64,000 nucleotides of DNA from Melitaea cinxia (GCF_905220565.1 NC_059421.1:10001-74000); one strand, 5' to 3'. Numbered from the stretch's first letter, positions 52,201-62,828 are shown. The notes: generated by a model from the sequence alone, not told the origin. Numbers and translations: made by a program.

Positions 52201-52381
52201 CAGGAGCGATCACCGCGACCGACCCGTCCAGGTCGCCCAGCCAATCGCCACGATCGGGGACCGCGTAGGGCTCCGCCACTATCGCGATCTTAATGCCCCA
52301 CTGTGCCATGCTCTCGATCAGCAGATCTTGAGCTCTGGCACAGTGGTTCAGATTGGCCTGCAAGAACTTAATGGACGCCAT
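49229..52381 (-). CDS. Family 1 ORF2: endonuclease-reverse transcriptase
   Basis: 1,050 residues, uninterrupted. It has the same motif order as 14532-17687: QANLNH, EPY, GDFNA, LSDHRYI, APGPDG, YGFRRGRST, CGVPQGS, YADD, and a CX2CX8HX4C finger. It differs by scattered substitutions (for example QANLNH for QANVNH, VVESHFPH for VVESLFPH, IPPV for IPPPV), none at catalytic positions. The start codon overlaps the ORF1 stop (TAATG). Confidence 0.96.
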   Translation of the reverse strand: MASIKFLQANLNHCARAQDLLIESMAQWGIKIAIVAEPYAVPDRGDWLGDLDGSVAVIAPASAGFVDVRRGSGYALGTMDGVSVIGVYAPPSRSLADFEAMLAEIGASIARRPHRAVLVAGDFNARSVTWGAPATDARGAIMEEWAVATGLTLLNRGTRNTCVRRSGGSIVDVTFASRNLHNRVRGWRVLTDVETLSDHRYIRFDVSSSRSNASDSSVPIGTGPRWVLSRMDAEIAVEAAIVEEWIRRPSEPALSVDEEAEGIRESLARICDAAMPRARPFPPRRHLYWWRPELRDLREACVRSRRRFTNYRRRRRRDQAAEDGLYDSYRSACKALQAGIARAKESCWDEWLRTLDRDPWGRPYRAVRKKLRPWAPPLTTSLQPQILQRVVESHFPHRNEWSPPAMGVTEPRLAESGIPPVTEAELGAAVARLKSKRTAPGPDGVPGKVLSLATGSMGGRIRALFDRCLEQGRFPQVWKTGRLVLLKKDGRSAEQPSAYRPIVLLDEISKVFERVLATRILESMNPGLHEAQYGFRRGRSTVAAIAHLRDLAESAVSRGGVLWAVSLDVTNAFNSLPWETVRVALGYHGIPRYLRRLIGAYFAGRAVEFPIGGGGLSRRSMSCGVPQGSVLGPLLWNIGYDWVLRGATLPGVSVICYADDTLVTVRAGGHREAGRLATAGVAQVVARTRALGLEVALQKTEVLAFHGPRAAPPPGTSIVVGGTSISVGSTMKYLGIVLDGRWKFDEHFRRLTPKLLAAAGALGSLLPNLEGPADKCRRLFVGVVRSMALYGAPIWAGALCARNVSLIRRPHRAIALRAARAYRTVSYTASCLLAGSPPWELEAEALASVFWRVTEARLREEPPRPQEVVRWRREARDGLFRKWSENLEDPNVITSRGLVAAIRPVLRGWVDRRHGAMSFHLAQMLTGHGCFGRYLCRALGREPTSECHHCDAGAEDTAEHTRAVCPAWCEERAALSAAIGADLSLPAVVSAMVGSEENWSAVSSFCSAVMLRKEAAERERERDPNSLPSRRGRRGRRRRAYLANLQPPPP

Positions 52382-54603
52382 TAATTATCGGCGTCCATTA
52401 AATCCTCCACTGGCTTAGCAGCCGGCGCGTCGACGACGGTAGCCTTTACGGGCCTGTCTTTGCGCCTGCCACTCTTGTTGGTCTTTCCCTTTTTCTTGTT
52501 GTAGTCGGGGCACCTCCTGTCGCCAATTTTGTGGTTGGCGGGCCGGTCGGCCGCCGCACATATGGCGCACTTCGGCTCGGCTTTGCACTCGCGAAGTCTG
52601 TGGCCCGACTCGCCACAGCGGTAGCAGGCGCCGCTGCGGTCCACTTCGCGAGTGCACTTCGCGCCGACGTGCCCCGTCTCCTGGCACCGGAAGCACCTCA
52701 GCGGCCTCGGTTCGAGCAGCCGGACCCTCGCCGTGGTCCAGCCGACGCGCAATCGTCCTTCACGGGCGACTTTTCTCGCCGCGACCACCGGGCAGCTCAC
52801 CCAGAGCGAGCCGTTGGGGGCGAGGGAGCCAGCCTTCACGTCGTCCGGCTGACACCCACCCTCCGCGGCCAGTGCTCGGGTGACCTCCTCGGCGGTGACG
52901 GAGTCGTCGAGCCCCATGACCCGCAGCTCGACCCTCTTCGAAGGCCGCTGCACTCTGACGGCTTCCGTGCCTAGGACTTCCCGCAATTTCGAGGCGAGAA
53001 GGTCGGCCTTCTCGCCTTTCTCCGCTCCAGGGACCTCGATGATCCGGGAACCCGTCGCGCCCGTTCGGATCTTGAGCGTTTGGATTCCCAGACCATCGAG
53101 GTCTATCTTGCTGCGGGCCTCCTTGATTACAGAGGCGTACGTGACGCCTCTGTCCTTCGCCTCCGGCTGCAGCGTTATCGAAACCGCCGCCGAAGACGGC
53201 GCACGCAACTTCTTTTTCGGCTTCGCTTCTTTTGAAGCAGCCGCAGCCGCAGCCTTGCCTGGCTTCCCGGCCTTCCGTCCGATGACGGTAGACCAGGTCT
53301 CCCGCGCGGCAGGAGTCGCGGGCGCCGGTTTCGCAGCAGGTTTCGGCGCTGCCGCCGGAGTCTCGACCGCGTTCGCGGTCTTACCCTTCTTTTTCTTTCT
53401 CTCCCGTCCGATTGGCTTCCCCCTCTTCGGAGCCGGATTCGCTGGCGGGGTCAACGTCGTGACCGCCGCCTGGTCGGCCGGCTCGGAAGCTGGGGCCTCT
53501 CTATCCTTCCTCGCGTCCAGAGCGACACGCTGCGCTTTGGCCGGTAAGAGCCGGTCGCTCAACGCCTCGATCTTGGCGTCGATCGAGGCGTTGAGCATGT
53601 CGCTCAGTTTGGAAGCGAGAGAGCGCTCGCGTTCATCCCAGTCAACGGGATGCTGAGGTTTATGCGCCGCAGTCTGCGACAGCATAAACCTCTCCATCTT
53701 TTCTTCCAGGGCATTGAACTTCGACCTCCACTCCTCCTTCTCCTTTCGAAGTTCGGCAACCAACGCCCTGAGGTGGACGACCTCGTCAGTCGCGTTGCGA
53801 TTGGCGAGTTCCTCCACCACCTCCTTCATACCTTTTCGCACTTGTTTAAGGGCCTTGATATAAGTGCCCTTGAGGTTTCTCGAGCTTCCGGTCACCTTTT
53901 GCAGAAGCTCAAGGTAACCTTCCGCTCGAAAAAGCGCGTCTCCTTGCCTTTGGGCGTCGTCGCTGAGCGACATGTCCGACTGACGCGAGCTTGTCCTGGA
54001 TTGGACCGCCCGCGCCATATCGGCCACCTCGCTCTCCGCCTGGATTTTACGCTCCCGCTCCTTTTCGTCGTTAAGGCGACGTTTGGCTTCGGCCAGTCTG
54101 ACGTATTGGCCGGTTGTAGCCGGTCGACCTCGGCCTCTGCCAGGCGTCGCCCTTTTCCTCTCATTTTCCTCCTCCGAGGAGCCCGGAGAGAGGATCCTCT
54201 TTCTAAAGGGCTTTCGGCGGCGGGAAGATCCCAACGACATGTTGTCGTCGGAATCTGATCCCGCCCCCCAAAACCTCCCGTCGACCGAGGAGAGAGAGCC
54301 GACGCTGTCCACACGCGTGAGGACAACTCGCGGCTGTCTCGCCCCGCCAGTAACTCCGCCCTTCTCGGGCCCAACGTCTTCACCGCCCTTCTCGGGCACT
54401 ACGTCCACTCCGCCCTTCTCGGGCACTACCTCAACTCCGCCCTTCTCGGGCCTCTCGTCGGAACCGGAAAGCTCCGAAACACAAACACGTGATTTGCCCA
54501 TCCCAGATTCGACAGGGCTGCGCGCCGAAGCGCGAAGGGATTCTCCATTGCCTGAGGCGCCGGTACCCTCCTGGGTTAATAATGTTTTAATGCACGTATC
54601 CAT
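52381..54603 (-). CDS. Family 1 ORF1: Gag-like protein with three zinc knuckles
   Basis: 740 residues. It has the PEKGG repeats, the DARKDRE segment, basic tracts, RRM-like part and all three zinc clusters. It differs from 17687-19912 by a missing glutamine in RRRKP-FRKR and by a diverged stretch HKPQHPVDWDE where the other copies have HKSLRPDDWDE. The ORF is complete. Confidence 0.95.
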   Translation of the reverse strand: MDTCIKTLLTQEGTGASGNGESLRASARSPVESGMGKSRVCVSELSGSDERPEKGGVEVVPEKGGVDVVPEKGGEDVGPEKGGVTGGARQPRVVLTRVDSVGSLSSVDGRFWGAGSDSDDNMSLGSSRRRKPFRKRILSPGSSEEENERKRATPGRGRGRPATTGQYVRLAEAKRRLNDEKERERKIQAESEVADMARAVQSRTSSRQSDMSLSDDAQRQGDALFRAEGYLELLQKVTGSSRNLKGTYIKALKQVRKGMKEVVEELANRNATDEVVHLRALVAELRKEKEEWRSKFNALEEKMERFMLSQTAAHKPQHPVDWDERERSLASKLSDMLNASIDAKIEALSDRLLPAKAQRVALDARKDREAPASEPADQAAVTTLTPPANPAPKRGKPIGRERKKKKGKTANAVETPAAAPKPAAKPAPATPAARETWSTVIGRKAGKPGKAAAAAASKEAKPKKKLRAPSSAAVSITLQPEAKDRGVTYASVIKEARSKIDLDGLGIQTLKIRTGATGSRIIEVPGAEKGEKADLLASKLREVLGTEAVRVQRPSKRVELRVMGLDDSVTAEEVTRALAAEGGCQPDDVKAGSLAPNGSLWVSCPVVAARKVAREGRLRVGWTTARVRLLEPRPLRCFRCQETGHVGAKCTREVDRSGACYRCGESGHRLRECKAEPKCAICAAADRPANHKIGDRRCPDYNKKKGKTNKSGRRKDRPVKATVVDAPAAKPVEDLMDADN

Positions 54604-54957
54604 GTTTAGGGGATGACACAGTTAGACCGAACCTCCCATCGGCCACGCATCCCTTCGCGCTGTGTCGCCGCTTAGGATTCGGGGTAATTTTTATAGAGGT
54701 CTTCTTCCTCTAGATCCGGCCGGTTAAGGCAAGACCCCTCGGTCCCGCACGAAGCCGCGAGACATGACCACGACACCTCGCACGGGGTTACGAGCTTATG
54801 AGGCGTAGAGCGGACGGGAAACCCGCCCACTCTACCCGACGACGGGGTCACCGCCGCCGAGGTCGCCCGTCCACTGGGAGCAGGGGGGAAAATCCCCACC
54901 CCGCTTCTCCGCGCCTTCGCAGCGCCACACTCACCAAATCACCAAGGGGGGCGAGCG

Positions 54958-55012
54958 ATGATGATAAAATAAATAAATAAAAATAATAAATAAATAAATA
55001 AATAAATAAATA
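54958..55012. repeat. (TAAA)n-type microsatellite in the family 1 5' UTR
   Basis: Equivalent to 9809-9854 and 20268-20317; the longest of the three runs. Confidence 0.9.
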
Positions 55013-55370
55013 ACGCTCACCCCGCCCTCTAGTGCCGGGGGGACCGCCAAGGTCCACATCCCACTCCGCGCCCTCTCTTCCGGCGCCGCATGAAAGGCTA
55101 GGCCATTCCACGCGAGCTCCGCGCTCCCTCGTGGCGCAATGTGCGATCACGGGACCACTCCAGTACAAGACCAGAGCGGGACCCGGACGCCTCGCCTGGT
55201 GTTGGTCCGCGGGGGTCCGTAGACCCCTACCGCCTGCAGTCATTCGACTGCGGCAGCACTCCCCTATCCGCCAAACGGGGGACGCGCCCAGGTAGAAGTC
55301 CAGGAACTCCTCCCCTTGGAGCCTAGGTCCCAGACCTAAGTCTGGGGCCTAGGCTCCAAAGGCCCGGGAA

Positions 55371-55405
55371 CCTAACCTAACCTAACCTAACCTAACCTAA
55401 CCTAA

Positions 55406-55407
<2 letters not shown>
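55371..55407. repeat. Telomeric (CCTAA)n array
   Basis: Seven CCTAA units. Confidence 0.97.
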
Positions 55408-55450
<43 letters not shown>

Positions 55451-58400
55451 GCTGGAAAATGCATTTACGCACCCCCGTCACCCGAAGGCGACGGAAGTCT
55501 GAGACTCCCGGCGGGGAGTGCAATGCCGGACTACTCAGTAAAAACCAGCGGTGCCCTCGTCGTCCTGGTGGGGCGCCACGGGACCACTAAAAGTATTCGC
55601 CATGACGCCCCGGACGGTGGGCCTGCCTGCGGGTGCAGGGCAGGCCGCCTCCGGTTGTAGAGCGCTCCCGGGCACCGAGAGCGCTCCCTCATCGCCGCAG
55701 GGAGAAGAGGGGCACGCGGAGCGCCCCCGCGCCGAGCCCGATGCAGAGGACGGAGGAGCGCGCCGCCACGCCTCCCCCCCCCGCACCACACCCACCGCGG
55801 AAGCACCCCGCGCGCCCCCCTCCCACCCGCGACTTGCGGGAAGGAGAGGGGCGCGCGGAGCGCCCCCGCGCCAAGCACGATGCGGAGGGAGGGGGAGCGA
55901 CCCAGCGACGCCTCCCCCCCCACACCGCGCCCGCCACGAGGGCGCCCCACGCGCCCCCCTCCCCCCCGCGACTTGCGAGGAGGAGAGGGGCGCCGGCTGC
56001 GCCCCCGCGTCAAGCACGATGCGGAGGGTGGAGGAGCGCGTAGCGACGCCTCCTCCGTCCCGCCGGTCGCCTCCTTCGTAGCGCGTTGGCGTGAGCGTCG
56101 GCTTCGCGCTCACGCTCCGCAGCCTCCTTCAGCGAAATAACTTCTTCGCAGAAGGAGGCCACGGCCGACCAGGACCTCGCGCTGCCGAGCATGGAGCGGA
56201 CCACGCTCGACAGCGCGAGGTCTCCACCGATGACCGCCACGAGGGCCCTCCGCTGAGGGTCCCAGGCGGCGCACTCTTCTAGCGTGTGGCGCGCCGTGTC
56301 AATCGGAGCACCACACTCGTGACAGGCAGGGGTGGCTTCCCTCCTCGCGATCTGGTGCAGGTACTTACCAAAGCAACCATGCCCGGTAAGCACCTGCGTC
56401 AGGCGGAAGGTCAGCACCCCGTGCCGCCTTTGGACCCAGCGACTTAAATGTGGACGTATCGCGTCCACCGTCGCCGTGCCCGCCGCCGGAGACCCCAGGC
56501 TCTCCTCCCACTTGATCATCAGGGCCCTCTTAGCTTGAGCCCTGATGTCCAACGCTCGGTCCGTACTACGGACCTGCCCTTCTCCAGCTCTGAGGCTCGA
56601 CTTTGCCGCGTACACTCTCGCGAGCATCTCCGCCTGGAGTTCCCAGGGCGGATCGCCCGCGAGGAGCGTGGCCGCCGTCCACGACACCGTACGGTATCCC
56701 CGTATCGCTCTCACCGCTATGGCCCTCTGGGGTCTCCGCAGGAGGGCCTTGTTGTCGCGAGACGCGAGAGCGTCGGCGAACACGGGGGCACCGTACAGTG
56801 CCATGCTGCGAACTATGCCGACGTATAGACGTCGGCATGGCGAGTCCGGGCCGCCTACGTTGGGCAGAAGTCTGCCCAGCGCGGCGGCGGCTTTCTCGAG
56901 CCTCGGAGCGAGCTCTCTAAAGTGCGGACCGAAGCTCCACCGGCCGTCCAGGGTTAGGCCGAGATATTTCATCTGGGCCTTGACGGCGATCTCCACCCCC
57001 TGGACGACCACACGCGCACCTCGGGGGGGGCCTCTTCGTGGGCCGTGGAAGAGGAGGGCCTCCGTCTTCGACAAGGAGACCCTCAGGCCCAGTGCCTCGA
57101 TGCGGCCGACCGCTATCGACGCGCCGGTTCGCGCCAGACCGGCCGCCTCTTCGAAGCTGCCGCCCCGGGCCGTCAGCAGAGTGTCGTCCGCGTAGCAGAT
57201 GACGCTGAGCCCGGGTGGCAGTGGCGTCCGCAGCAACCAGTCGAAGCCGACGTTCCACAGGGTCGGTCCGAGGACGGAGCCCTGCGGAACGCCGCACTCG
57301 ACACGACGGCGATACAGTCGGCCGTCGCCCCCCTCCCATAAGACTTCTCTCTCGCGGAGGTACGCCTCCAGCAGACTCTGGAGATATGGAGGCACGTCCT
57401 GATACTTCAGTGCCTCCACAATCGTCTCAACAGGAATGCTGTTGAAGGCGTTCGACACGTCCAGCGAGATGGCCAGGAGAACGTCTCCGCTGGCCACCAC
57501 CTCCGCGGAGAGGGACCTAAGGGCGTTCAGAGCGTCCAGGGTGGAGCGGCCCGCCCTGAAACCGTACTGAGCGTTCGACAGACCCGGCCCCGACTCGTCG
57601 AGGTGCCGGACGAGACGGTCCGCGAGAATCTTCTCGAAGAGCTTGGCCGTCTCGTCCAGCAGCACGATCGGCCTGTACGCGGAGGGAGAGTCGACAGGTC
57701 GGCCCTCCTTACGTATCAGGCACAACCGGCCCGTCTTCCACGGCTTCGGGAACTGCCCGGAAGCTAGACACTTGTCGAACAGTCCCCGAAGTTCTCCTCT
57801 CAGGTGTTCCAGGGCGATATACAATACTCGCCCCGGAACACCATCCGGCCCCGGCGCCGTCTTCTTGGCCCTGAGACGCTCGAGGGCCGTATCCATCTCC
57901 CCCTCCGAGATGCCGGGTGGGGAGGGCGGGTCGAACTCGGTCCGAGAAGACGGCGACGGCGTCGCCATCGTCGGGGGAACATGTACGGGACGGTGCGGAA
58001 ACAGTTCCGACACCGTCCGCCAGAGGAGATCCGGCGGCATCGTTTCCGTCACGGGGGCGCCCTGCGCGCGAAGCTTGCTTCGCGCAGCGCGATAGGGACG
58101 GCCCCATGGATCTCGGTTTAGACCCGCCAGCAGCTCCTTCCAGGCGGCGTCCTTCCCTCGGCTGATGGCGTGCTGCAGGGCCTGCTTTGCCGTGCGGTAT
58201 GCATCCCGCAGCTCCGCCTCCAGAGCCGGATCCCTGGCGCTGCGCCTGCGACAGCGTTGATACGCCCGGCGGGCGGTCATGCTGGCCGCACGAAGCTCCG
58301 CTATTTCGGGCGACCACCAGTACACCGCCCGCCGTCCTAGCGGGCGGCGGCCGACCTTCGGCATGGCCGCATCGCAGACGTTGGCCAACGACCTGCGAAA

Positions 58401-59290
58401 GCGGCCAGCCAGCTCATCCACGCTGGCACCATCGGCGTCGCGGTGGCTCGCCCACCGCTGGACGATTGCGGCCTCGCGCGCCGCCTCGACGTCGAGCCTG
58501 CTTAGGGCCCAGCGGGGTAGCCTGCTCGGGCCCCTCGACCGATCTGCTGACGAGGACGGGGTGGAGACTCCGAACCTGATATAGTTGTGGTCCGAGAGAG
58601 TCTCCACCCCCTCCTCCACTCTCCAGTCTGTCACTCTCCACGCGATTGCGGGGCTGGCGAACGAGAGGTCCACCACGGAACCCCCGCGCAATCGCACGCA
58701 CGTCTGAACGTTTCCAACGTTCAGGAGTGACAGACCAGAGAGGAGGGCCCAATCCTCGACGGCCCGCCCCCTCGCATCCGTGTTCGGGTTGCCCCAGGCT
58801 CGGGACTTGGCGTTGAAGTCGCCGAGAACTATCACGGCTCTCGGCGACTGTCGGCATACCGCAGCTCTGACGGTGTCGAGGAAGACCTCGAAGTCCGCCA
58901 GGCTACGGTTGGGGGAAAAGTAGAGGCCGATGACCGCATACTCTCCCCACGTCACCACGACGTATCCCGAGCCGCGCTCCACGAGTGCGAGAGGGCGGGT
59001 GGCGGAACTGCCTAGTGCGACCGCCACCGTGCCGTCGAGATCCCCCAACCAGTTCGGTTGGGGGGGAACCCAGTACGGTTCGCAGACGACGGCCACATCG
59101 ATCATCCACTGCGCCATGGACTGGGTCAACAAGTCCTGAGCCCTGGCGCAGTGGTTGAGATTGGCTTGGAGGAAGCTGTGATGTCTGATGTGATCCATGG
59201 ATTGCTCAGACATCACAACCTCCACCTCCCCCGCCGCGGCCGAGGGGGCAACGCCGTCTGCGGCTGTCTGGCTTGCGGTCTCTCGGGGGG
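55408..59290 (-). mobile_element. SART-like LINE, family 2, copy 3 (5'-truncated in ORF1)
   Basis: Poly(T) at 55408-55448, 3' UTR 55449-56009 with the 137-140-bp repeats, complete ORF2, and about 90 nt of the ORF1 3' end up to GGGGGG at 59290, where it joins AACCTAACC. ORF1, the 5' UTR and both 5' hairpins are otherwise absent. Confidence 0.93.
56010..59225 (-). CDS. Family 2 ORF2 fused in frame to the ORF1 tail (stop lost)
   Basis: ORF2 itself runs from ATG at 59198 to 56010 (1,062 codons), with intact endonuclease (QANLNH, EPY, GDFNAK, LSDHNY), RT (YADD) and zinc-finger motifs. In this copy the ORF1 stop is CAA (MSEQSMDHI) where 25433 has TAA, so the ORF1 remnant and ORF2 read as one frame, open to the truncation junction near 59290. 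The listed start is a GTG within the ORF1 tail. With no promoter or 5' UTR the copy is probably silent, and the change may simply be neutral decay. Confidence 0.9.
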   Translation of the reverse strand: MEVVMSEQSMDHIRHHSFLQANLNHCARAQDLLTQSMAQWMIDVAVVCEPYWVPPQPNWLGDLDGTVAVALGSSATRPLALVERGSGYVVVTWGEYAVIGLYFSPNRSLADFEVFLDTVRAAVCRQSPRAVIVLGDFNAKSRAWGNPNTDARGRAVEDWALLSGLSLLNVGNVQTCVRLRGGSVVDLSFASPAIAWRVTDWRVEEGVETLSDHNYIRFGVSTPSSSADRSRGPSRLPRWALSRLDVEAAREAAIVQRWASHRDADGASVDELAGRFRRSLANVCDAAMPKVGRRPLGRRAVYWWSPEIAELRAASMTARRAYQRCRRRSARDPALEAELRDAYRTAKQALQHAISRGKDAAWKELLAGLNRDPWGRPYRAARSKLRAQGAPVTETMPPDLLWRTVSELFPHRPVHVPPTMATPSPSSRTEFDPPSPPGISEGEMDTALERLRAKKTAPGPDGVPGRVLYIALEHLRGELRGLFDKCLASGQFPKPWKTGRLCLIRKEGRPVDSPSAYRPIVLLDETAKLFEKILADRLVRHLDESGPGLSNAQYGFRAGRSTLDALNALRSLSAEVVASGDVLLAISLDVSNAFNSIPVETIVEALKYQDVPPYLQSLLEAYLREREVLWEGGDGRLYRRRVECGVPQGSVLGPTLWNVGFDWLLRTPLPPGLSVICYADDTLLTARGGSFEEAAGLARTGASIAVGRIEALGLRVSLSKTEALLFHGPRRGPPRGARVVVQGVEIAVKAQMKYLGLTLDGRWSFGPHFRELAPRLEKAAAALGRLLPNVGGPDSPCRRLYVGIVRSMALYGAPVFADALASRDNKALLRRPQRAIAVRAIRGYRTVSWTAATLLAGDPPWELQAEMLARVYAAKSSLRAGEGQVRSTDRALDIRAQAKRALMIKWEESLGSPAAGTATVDAIRPHLSRWVQRRHGVLTFRLTQVLTGHGCFGKYLHQIARREATPACHECGAPIDTARHTLEECAAWDPQRRALVAVIGGDLALSSVVRSMLGSARSWSAVASFCEEVISLKEAAEREREADAHANALRRRRPAGRRRRRYALLHPPHRA

Positions 59291-59389
59291 AACCTAACCT
59301 AACCTAACCTAACCTAACCTAACCTAACCTAACCTAACCTAACCTAACCTAACCTAACCTAACCTAACCTAACCTAACCTAACCTAACC
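59291..59389. repeat. Telomeric (CCTAA)n array
   Basis: About 20 perfect units between two 5'-truncated element ends. Confidence 0.98.
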
Positions 59390-62305
59390 GCACTACTCAC
59401 ACACGCCATCACAAACGACATACTCGACACCCAGATCGATTCGCTTAACAGCGACGATCTGGAACTCTTCATTGACAAACTCACTGACACTATACACTCT
59501 TCCTGCAAGGAGTCCATGCCCATTAGGACACCGAACTCCAAAGCCAAACCTCCCTGGTGGTCGGAGGCCTTGGAGGCTCGCAAACGCGAAGTCATTAGCC
59601 TCCATCGAGCACTACATGCGGCCAAGAGAGACGGTAGGCCTACCGACTCTCTCGCCAGTCAGTTACGAGATCTCAAGGAAACGTACGTGAACGAGCTTAG
59701 GAGCGAATCCACCACCAGCTTCAGGGAATTCTGCAAATTGCAGAACAAAGAAAACGTCTGGTCTCTTACCAACAGGCTACTAAAGGAATCGAACCCACGT
59801 AGCCCTCCTACTACACTACGACTGAACGACAACACTTATACTACTGACATAGAAGACACTGCCAAGGCGCTGCTCGACACGTTTTACCCTGACGACGGAC
59901 CAGATACTGATCCCAGACACATTGACTTAAGAGAGACTTCACAGAATGACTGTAATACTGAACCCGATAAGCCCTTCACAGCACAAGAAGTGCTCGAAGT
60001 GCTCAACGACATGAGCCCTAAAAAGGCTCCCGGACTGGACCATTTGACCTCCGACATCTGCCTACGTTTCGCTCAATTATTCCCCAACCTCGTGACCGAC
60101 ATCTTCAACCGCTGCCTCACATTACAACACTTCCCAAAACAGTGGAAGAGGGCATACGTGAAGATCATTCCGAAACCCAACAAGACTGACCACACCGACC
60201 TAAACTCATACAGACCCATAGGACTTTTACCTGTCTTCGGAAAGGCTCTCGAGAAGCTTTTCGTTCGTCGCGTCACGTTTGCCGCGATGAAAACGGACAA
60301 GCTGAACGAGAACCAATTCGGATTCAGGCCACTGACCAGCACTACGGCCGCCCTCAAGGCGGCCATCGACAGAATCAGACAAAACAAGACAGACGGACTC
60401 ATGACTCTGGCGGTCTCCTTAGACATTAAGGCCGCCTTCGACAATGCCTGGTGGCCCGCCCTCTTCCACAGACTGAGACTCATCGACTGCCCCTCTAATA
60501 TATACGGACTTATTCACAACTACACAACGGACAGGACAGTCACTCTAGACCACGCCGGCTGTAGAGTGTCCAAGACTATGACCAAAGGCTGTATACAGGG
60601 ATCGGCCTGCGGCCCTATCCTGTGGAACATCATCCTCGATGAGCTCCTGGAACTCGATTTACCCTCTGGGTGTCGACTACAGGCCTTCGCGGATGATGTT
60701 CTACTAGTCGCGGCCGCCGGGGATTTGGCTACACTGCAGAACAACACTAATCACGCACTACACACGATCGTGAGCTGGGGAAAGGGGGTCAAGCTCACGT
60801 TCAGCCCAACAAAAACACAAGCCATCGCCTTCAGCGACAAGGCAAGACACGCACACATACACATCGACTCTCACGCACTACACTTCCAGGATGATATCAA
60901 ATTACTTGGCATCATCCTGGACTCAAAGCTACTATTCAATAAACACGTCACACACGTCATCAACAAGGCCACCCGCATCTTTAACAAACTGATTATGTAC
61001 TGCAGACCCACCTGGGGTGCCCACCCGGAGAACATCCGTACCATATACCTCCAAGTTATCCAACCTATTATCACATACGCCGCCGGCATATGGGGCCATG
61101 TCGCCAAGAAGAAATATATAAGACAAAAACTCCTCAGTCTACAGAGAGGATTTGCCATCCGGGCCATTAAGGCCTTCCGCACCGTGTCCACAGTTGCCGC
61201 CATAACTCTGGCGCGCTTCACTCCACTGGACCTCAAAGTCATCGAGGTCCGGCGAATCGAAATGGCTCGACTTACGGGCAAAAGCGACTTTCTTCCTGGC
61301 GACATCCCCCTAGAACGACACATCCCTCCCCATCAACTCCTACACCCAGCCGACAGAATCACCATTCAACCCAAATTTTTCAACTCGCAACCCGAACTAT
61401 CTGAACATCTCTCTTCCCTCCCACATCCCATCGTTACCATATACACTGACGGCAGCAAATTGGAAGACGACACGGTCGGAGCAGCCTTTGTCTGCTTCGA
61501 AAGTGAAAATAATATGCCGACCATCCGCAAATTCAAGCTTCACAACTGCTGCTCAGTCTTCCAAGCTGAATTATTCGCTATCCTCCAAGCCGCCGGGTGG
61601 GCCTCCCGGAAAAACTACACTCACACCCTCATTCTGTCAGACTCCAGATCCGCCATCCAAGCCACTCAGAACCGCAGTAACACACACCCACTAGTCTCTA
61701 AAATACACAACACCATACACACACACACCGGCTATATCGATTTTGCCTGGGTCAAAAGCCATGCAGATATAGCCGGGAACCAAATTGCGGACACGATGGC
61801 GAAGCTAGCGACCAGGGCTCACAAAGCCCCGGACTACCACTATTACCCTATCAGCCACATAAAGCGACTTGCAAAGGAGGACAGCTACTCCGCATGGAAC
61901 CGGTGGTATAACAACGAAATAACCGGCAGATACACATACACACACCTCCCCACAATCGACGACGTCCACACTCTCTTCAGACACACCGACATTACGTTCA
62001 CACTTACACAGACACTCACAGGACACGCCTACAACCTCACATACTTGCACAGATTCAAACTCACCGAGTTCGAGGTCTGCCCCTGCGATGGTGTCTCTCG
62101 GCAAACCCTCGAACATCTTTTACAGTTTTGCCCAAAATTCGCCAGAAACAGACATGAACATGAGGCGGTCTGCCGTTACCTCGGATTCTCTCCGTACAAG
62201 ATAACTGATCTCATTAAAAACGAACACTGCATCCAGTCTTTTGCCAGGTTGGCGAACTCGATTCTGAGCGTCCTCAAGGACTTTAATAACCCTTGTACTA
62301 CTTGA
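59390..62305 (+). pseudogene. ORF2 fragment: RT and RNase H without endonuclease
   Basis: The frame is open from the truncation (ALLTHAITNDIL...) through the first ATG at 59516 to TGA at 62303. RT motifs: APGLDHLTSDI, SYRPIGLLPVFGK, FGFRPLTSTT, SLDIKAAFDNAWW, CIQGSACGPILWN, FADDVLLV, KLLGIILDS. RNase H motifs: IYTDGSK, VFQAE, LILSDS, and WVKSHADIAGNQIAD. C-terminal CPCDG...LEHLLQFC finger. It is related to, but well diverged from, 43698-47357; the 3' UTR stem-loop ties it to 28027-32742. All RT and RNase H catalytic residues persist. Confidence 0.9.
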
Positions 62306-62658
62306 CATTCCTTTCTTTTCTTTTACATTACATGTGCACTTTTTCTTTTATTCTTATTGTACATAGCACCATTTTTACTGTAACTCTCTAAATTAATTAA
62401 TGTAACTCTCTAATTTTGTGACTGTGAGACATCCTGCTCTCGCTGCAGACTGATTATATATAAAAAAAAAAAAAAAAAATAATAATAATAATTTTACCTA
62501 CTATTTCTTTACACCACTGTCTATTTAATGGTTAATGTGCGGCTAACTATTTGTATAAATATGTTGACAGGAGCAGACACCTCAGAAATCTCTAATATAA
62601 ACTGACATCCTGCTCCTGTCAGCTAATGCAACAATCAACATCCCTCATAATTATCTTC

Positions 62659-62717
62659 ATTGGTACGGAGGCAGAGGAAAATTGTATCAAATCGCAATCT
62701 CTCTGCCTCCAACCAAT
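62659..62717 (+). promoter_or_regulatory. 3' UTR stem-loop with conserved loop
   Basis: ATTGGT (62659-62664) pairs with ACCAAT (62712-62717), and GGAGGCAGAG (62667-62676) with CTCTGCCTCC (62701-62710). The loop contains AATTGTATCAAATCGCAA (62680-62697), identical to the loop at 32495-32512 although the stems do not match. Probably a recognition element for the RT. Confidence 0.87.
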
Positions 62718-62828
62718 TTTCTACTTCAACTAGCCTCTTTCCGGCTAATCAATCATCGTAATTATCATTACAAAAGCGACAATAAACACCATACTGTGTA
62801 CCAAATTTATTTAAAAAAAAAAAAAAAA

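Larger units (their letters stand above)
48899..55370 (-). mobile_element. SART-like LINE, family 1, copy 3 (structurally intact)
   Basis: Poly(T) at 48899-48926, 3' UTR 48927-49228, ORF2 49229-52381, ORF1 52381-54603, 5' UTR 54604-55370 with microsatellite (54958-55012), tetraloop hairpin (55212-55227) and terminal hairpin (55318-55357). It is collinear with 14230-20673 with only scattered substitutions and small indels. A second candidate active copy. Confidence 0.94.
59390..62828 (+). mobile_element. Plus-strand telomeric LINE with RNase H, 5'-truncated
   Basis: It begins in ORF2 coding sequence directly after CCTAACC and ends in poly(A) 62813-62828 followed by CCTAACC, in the same phase as the other two plus-strand elements. 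ORF2 fragment 59390-62305, 3' UTR 62306-62812. The 3' UTR holds an internal A run with (TAA)n at 62462-62490 and a stem-loop (62659-62717) whose loop matches 32495-32512. ORF1 and the endonuclease are missing. Confidence 0.9.

Noticed and set aside
50141..52384. A 747-codon plus-strand frame opposite the family 1 ORF2
   Set aside because: It is the antisense shadow of the endonuclease-RT gene. In the other copies the same shadow is split by stops, and its composition is typical of reversed GC-rich coding sequence.
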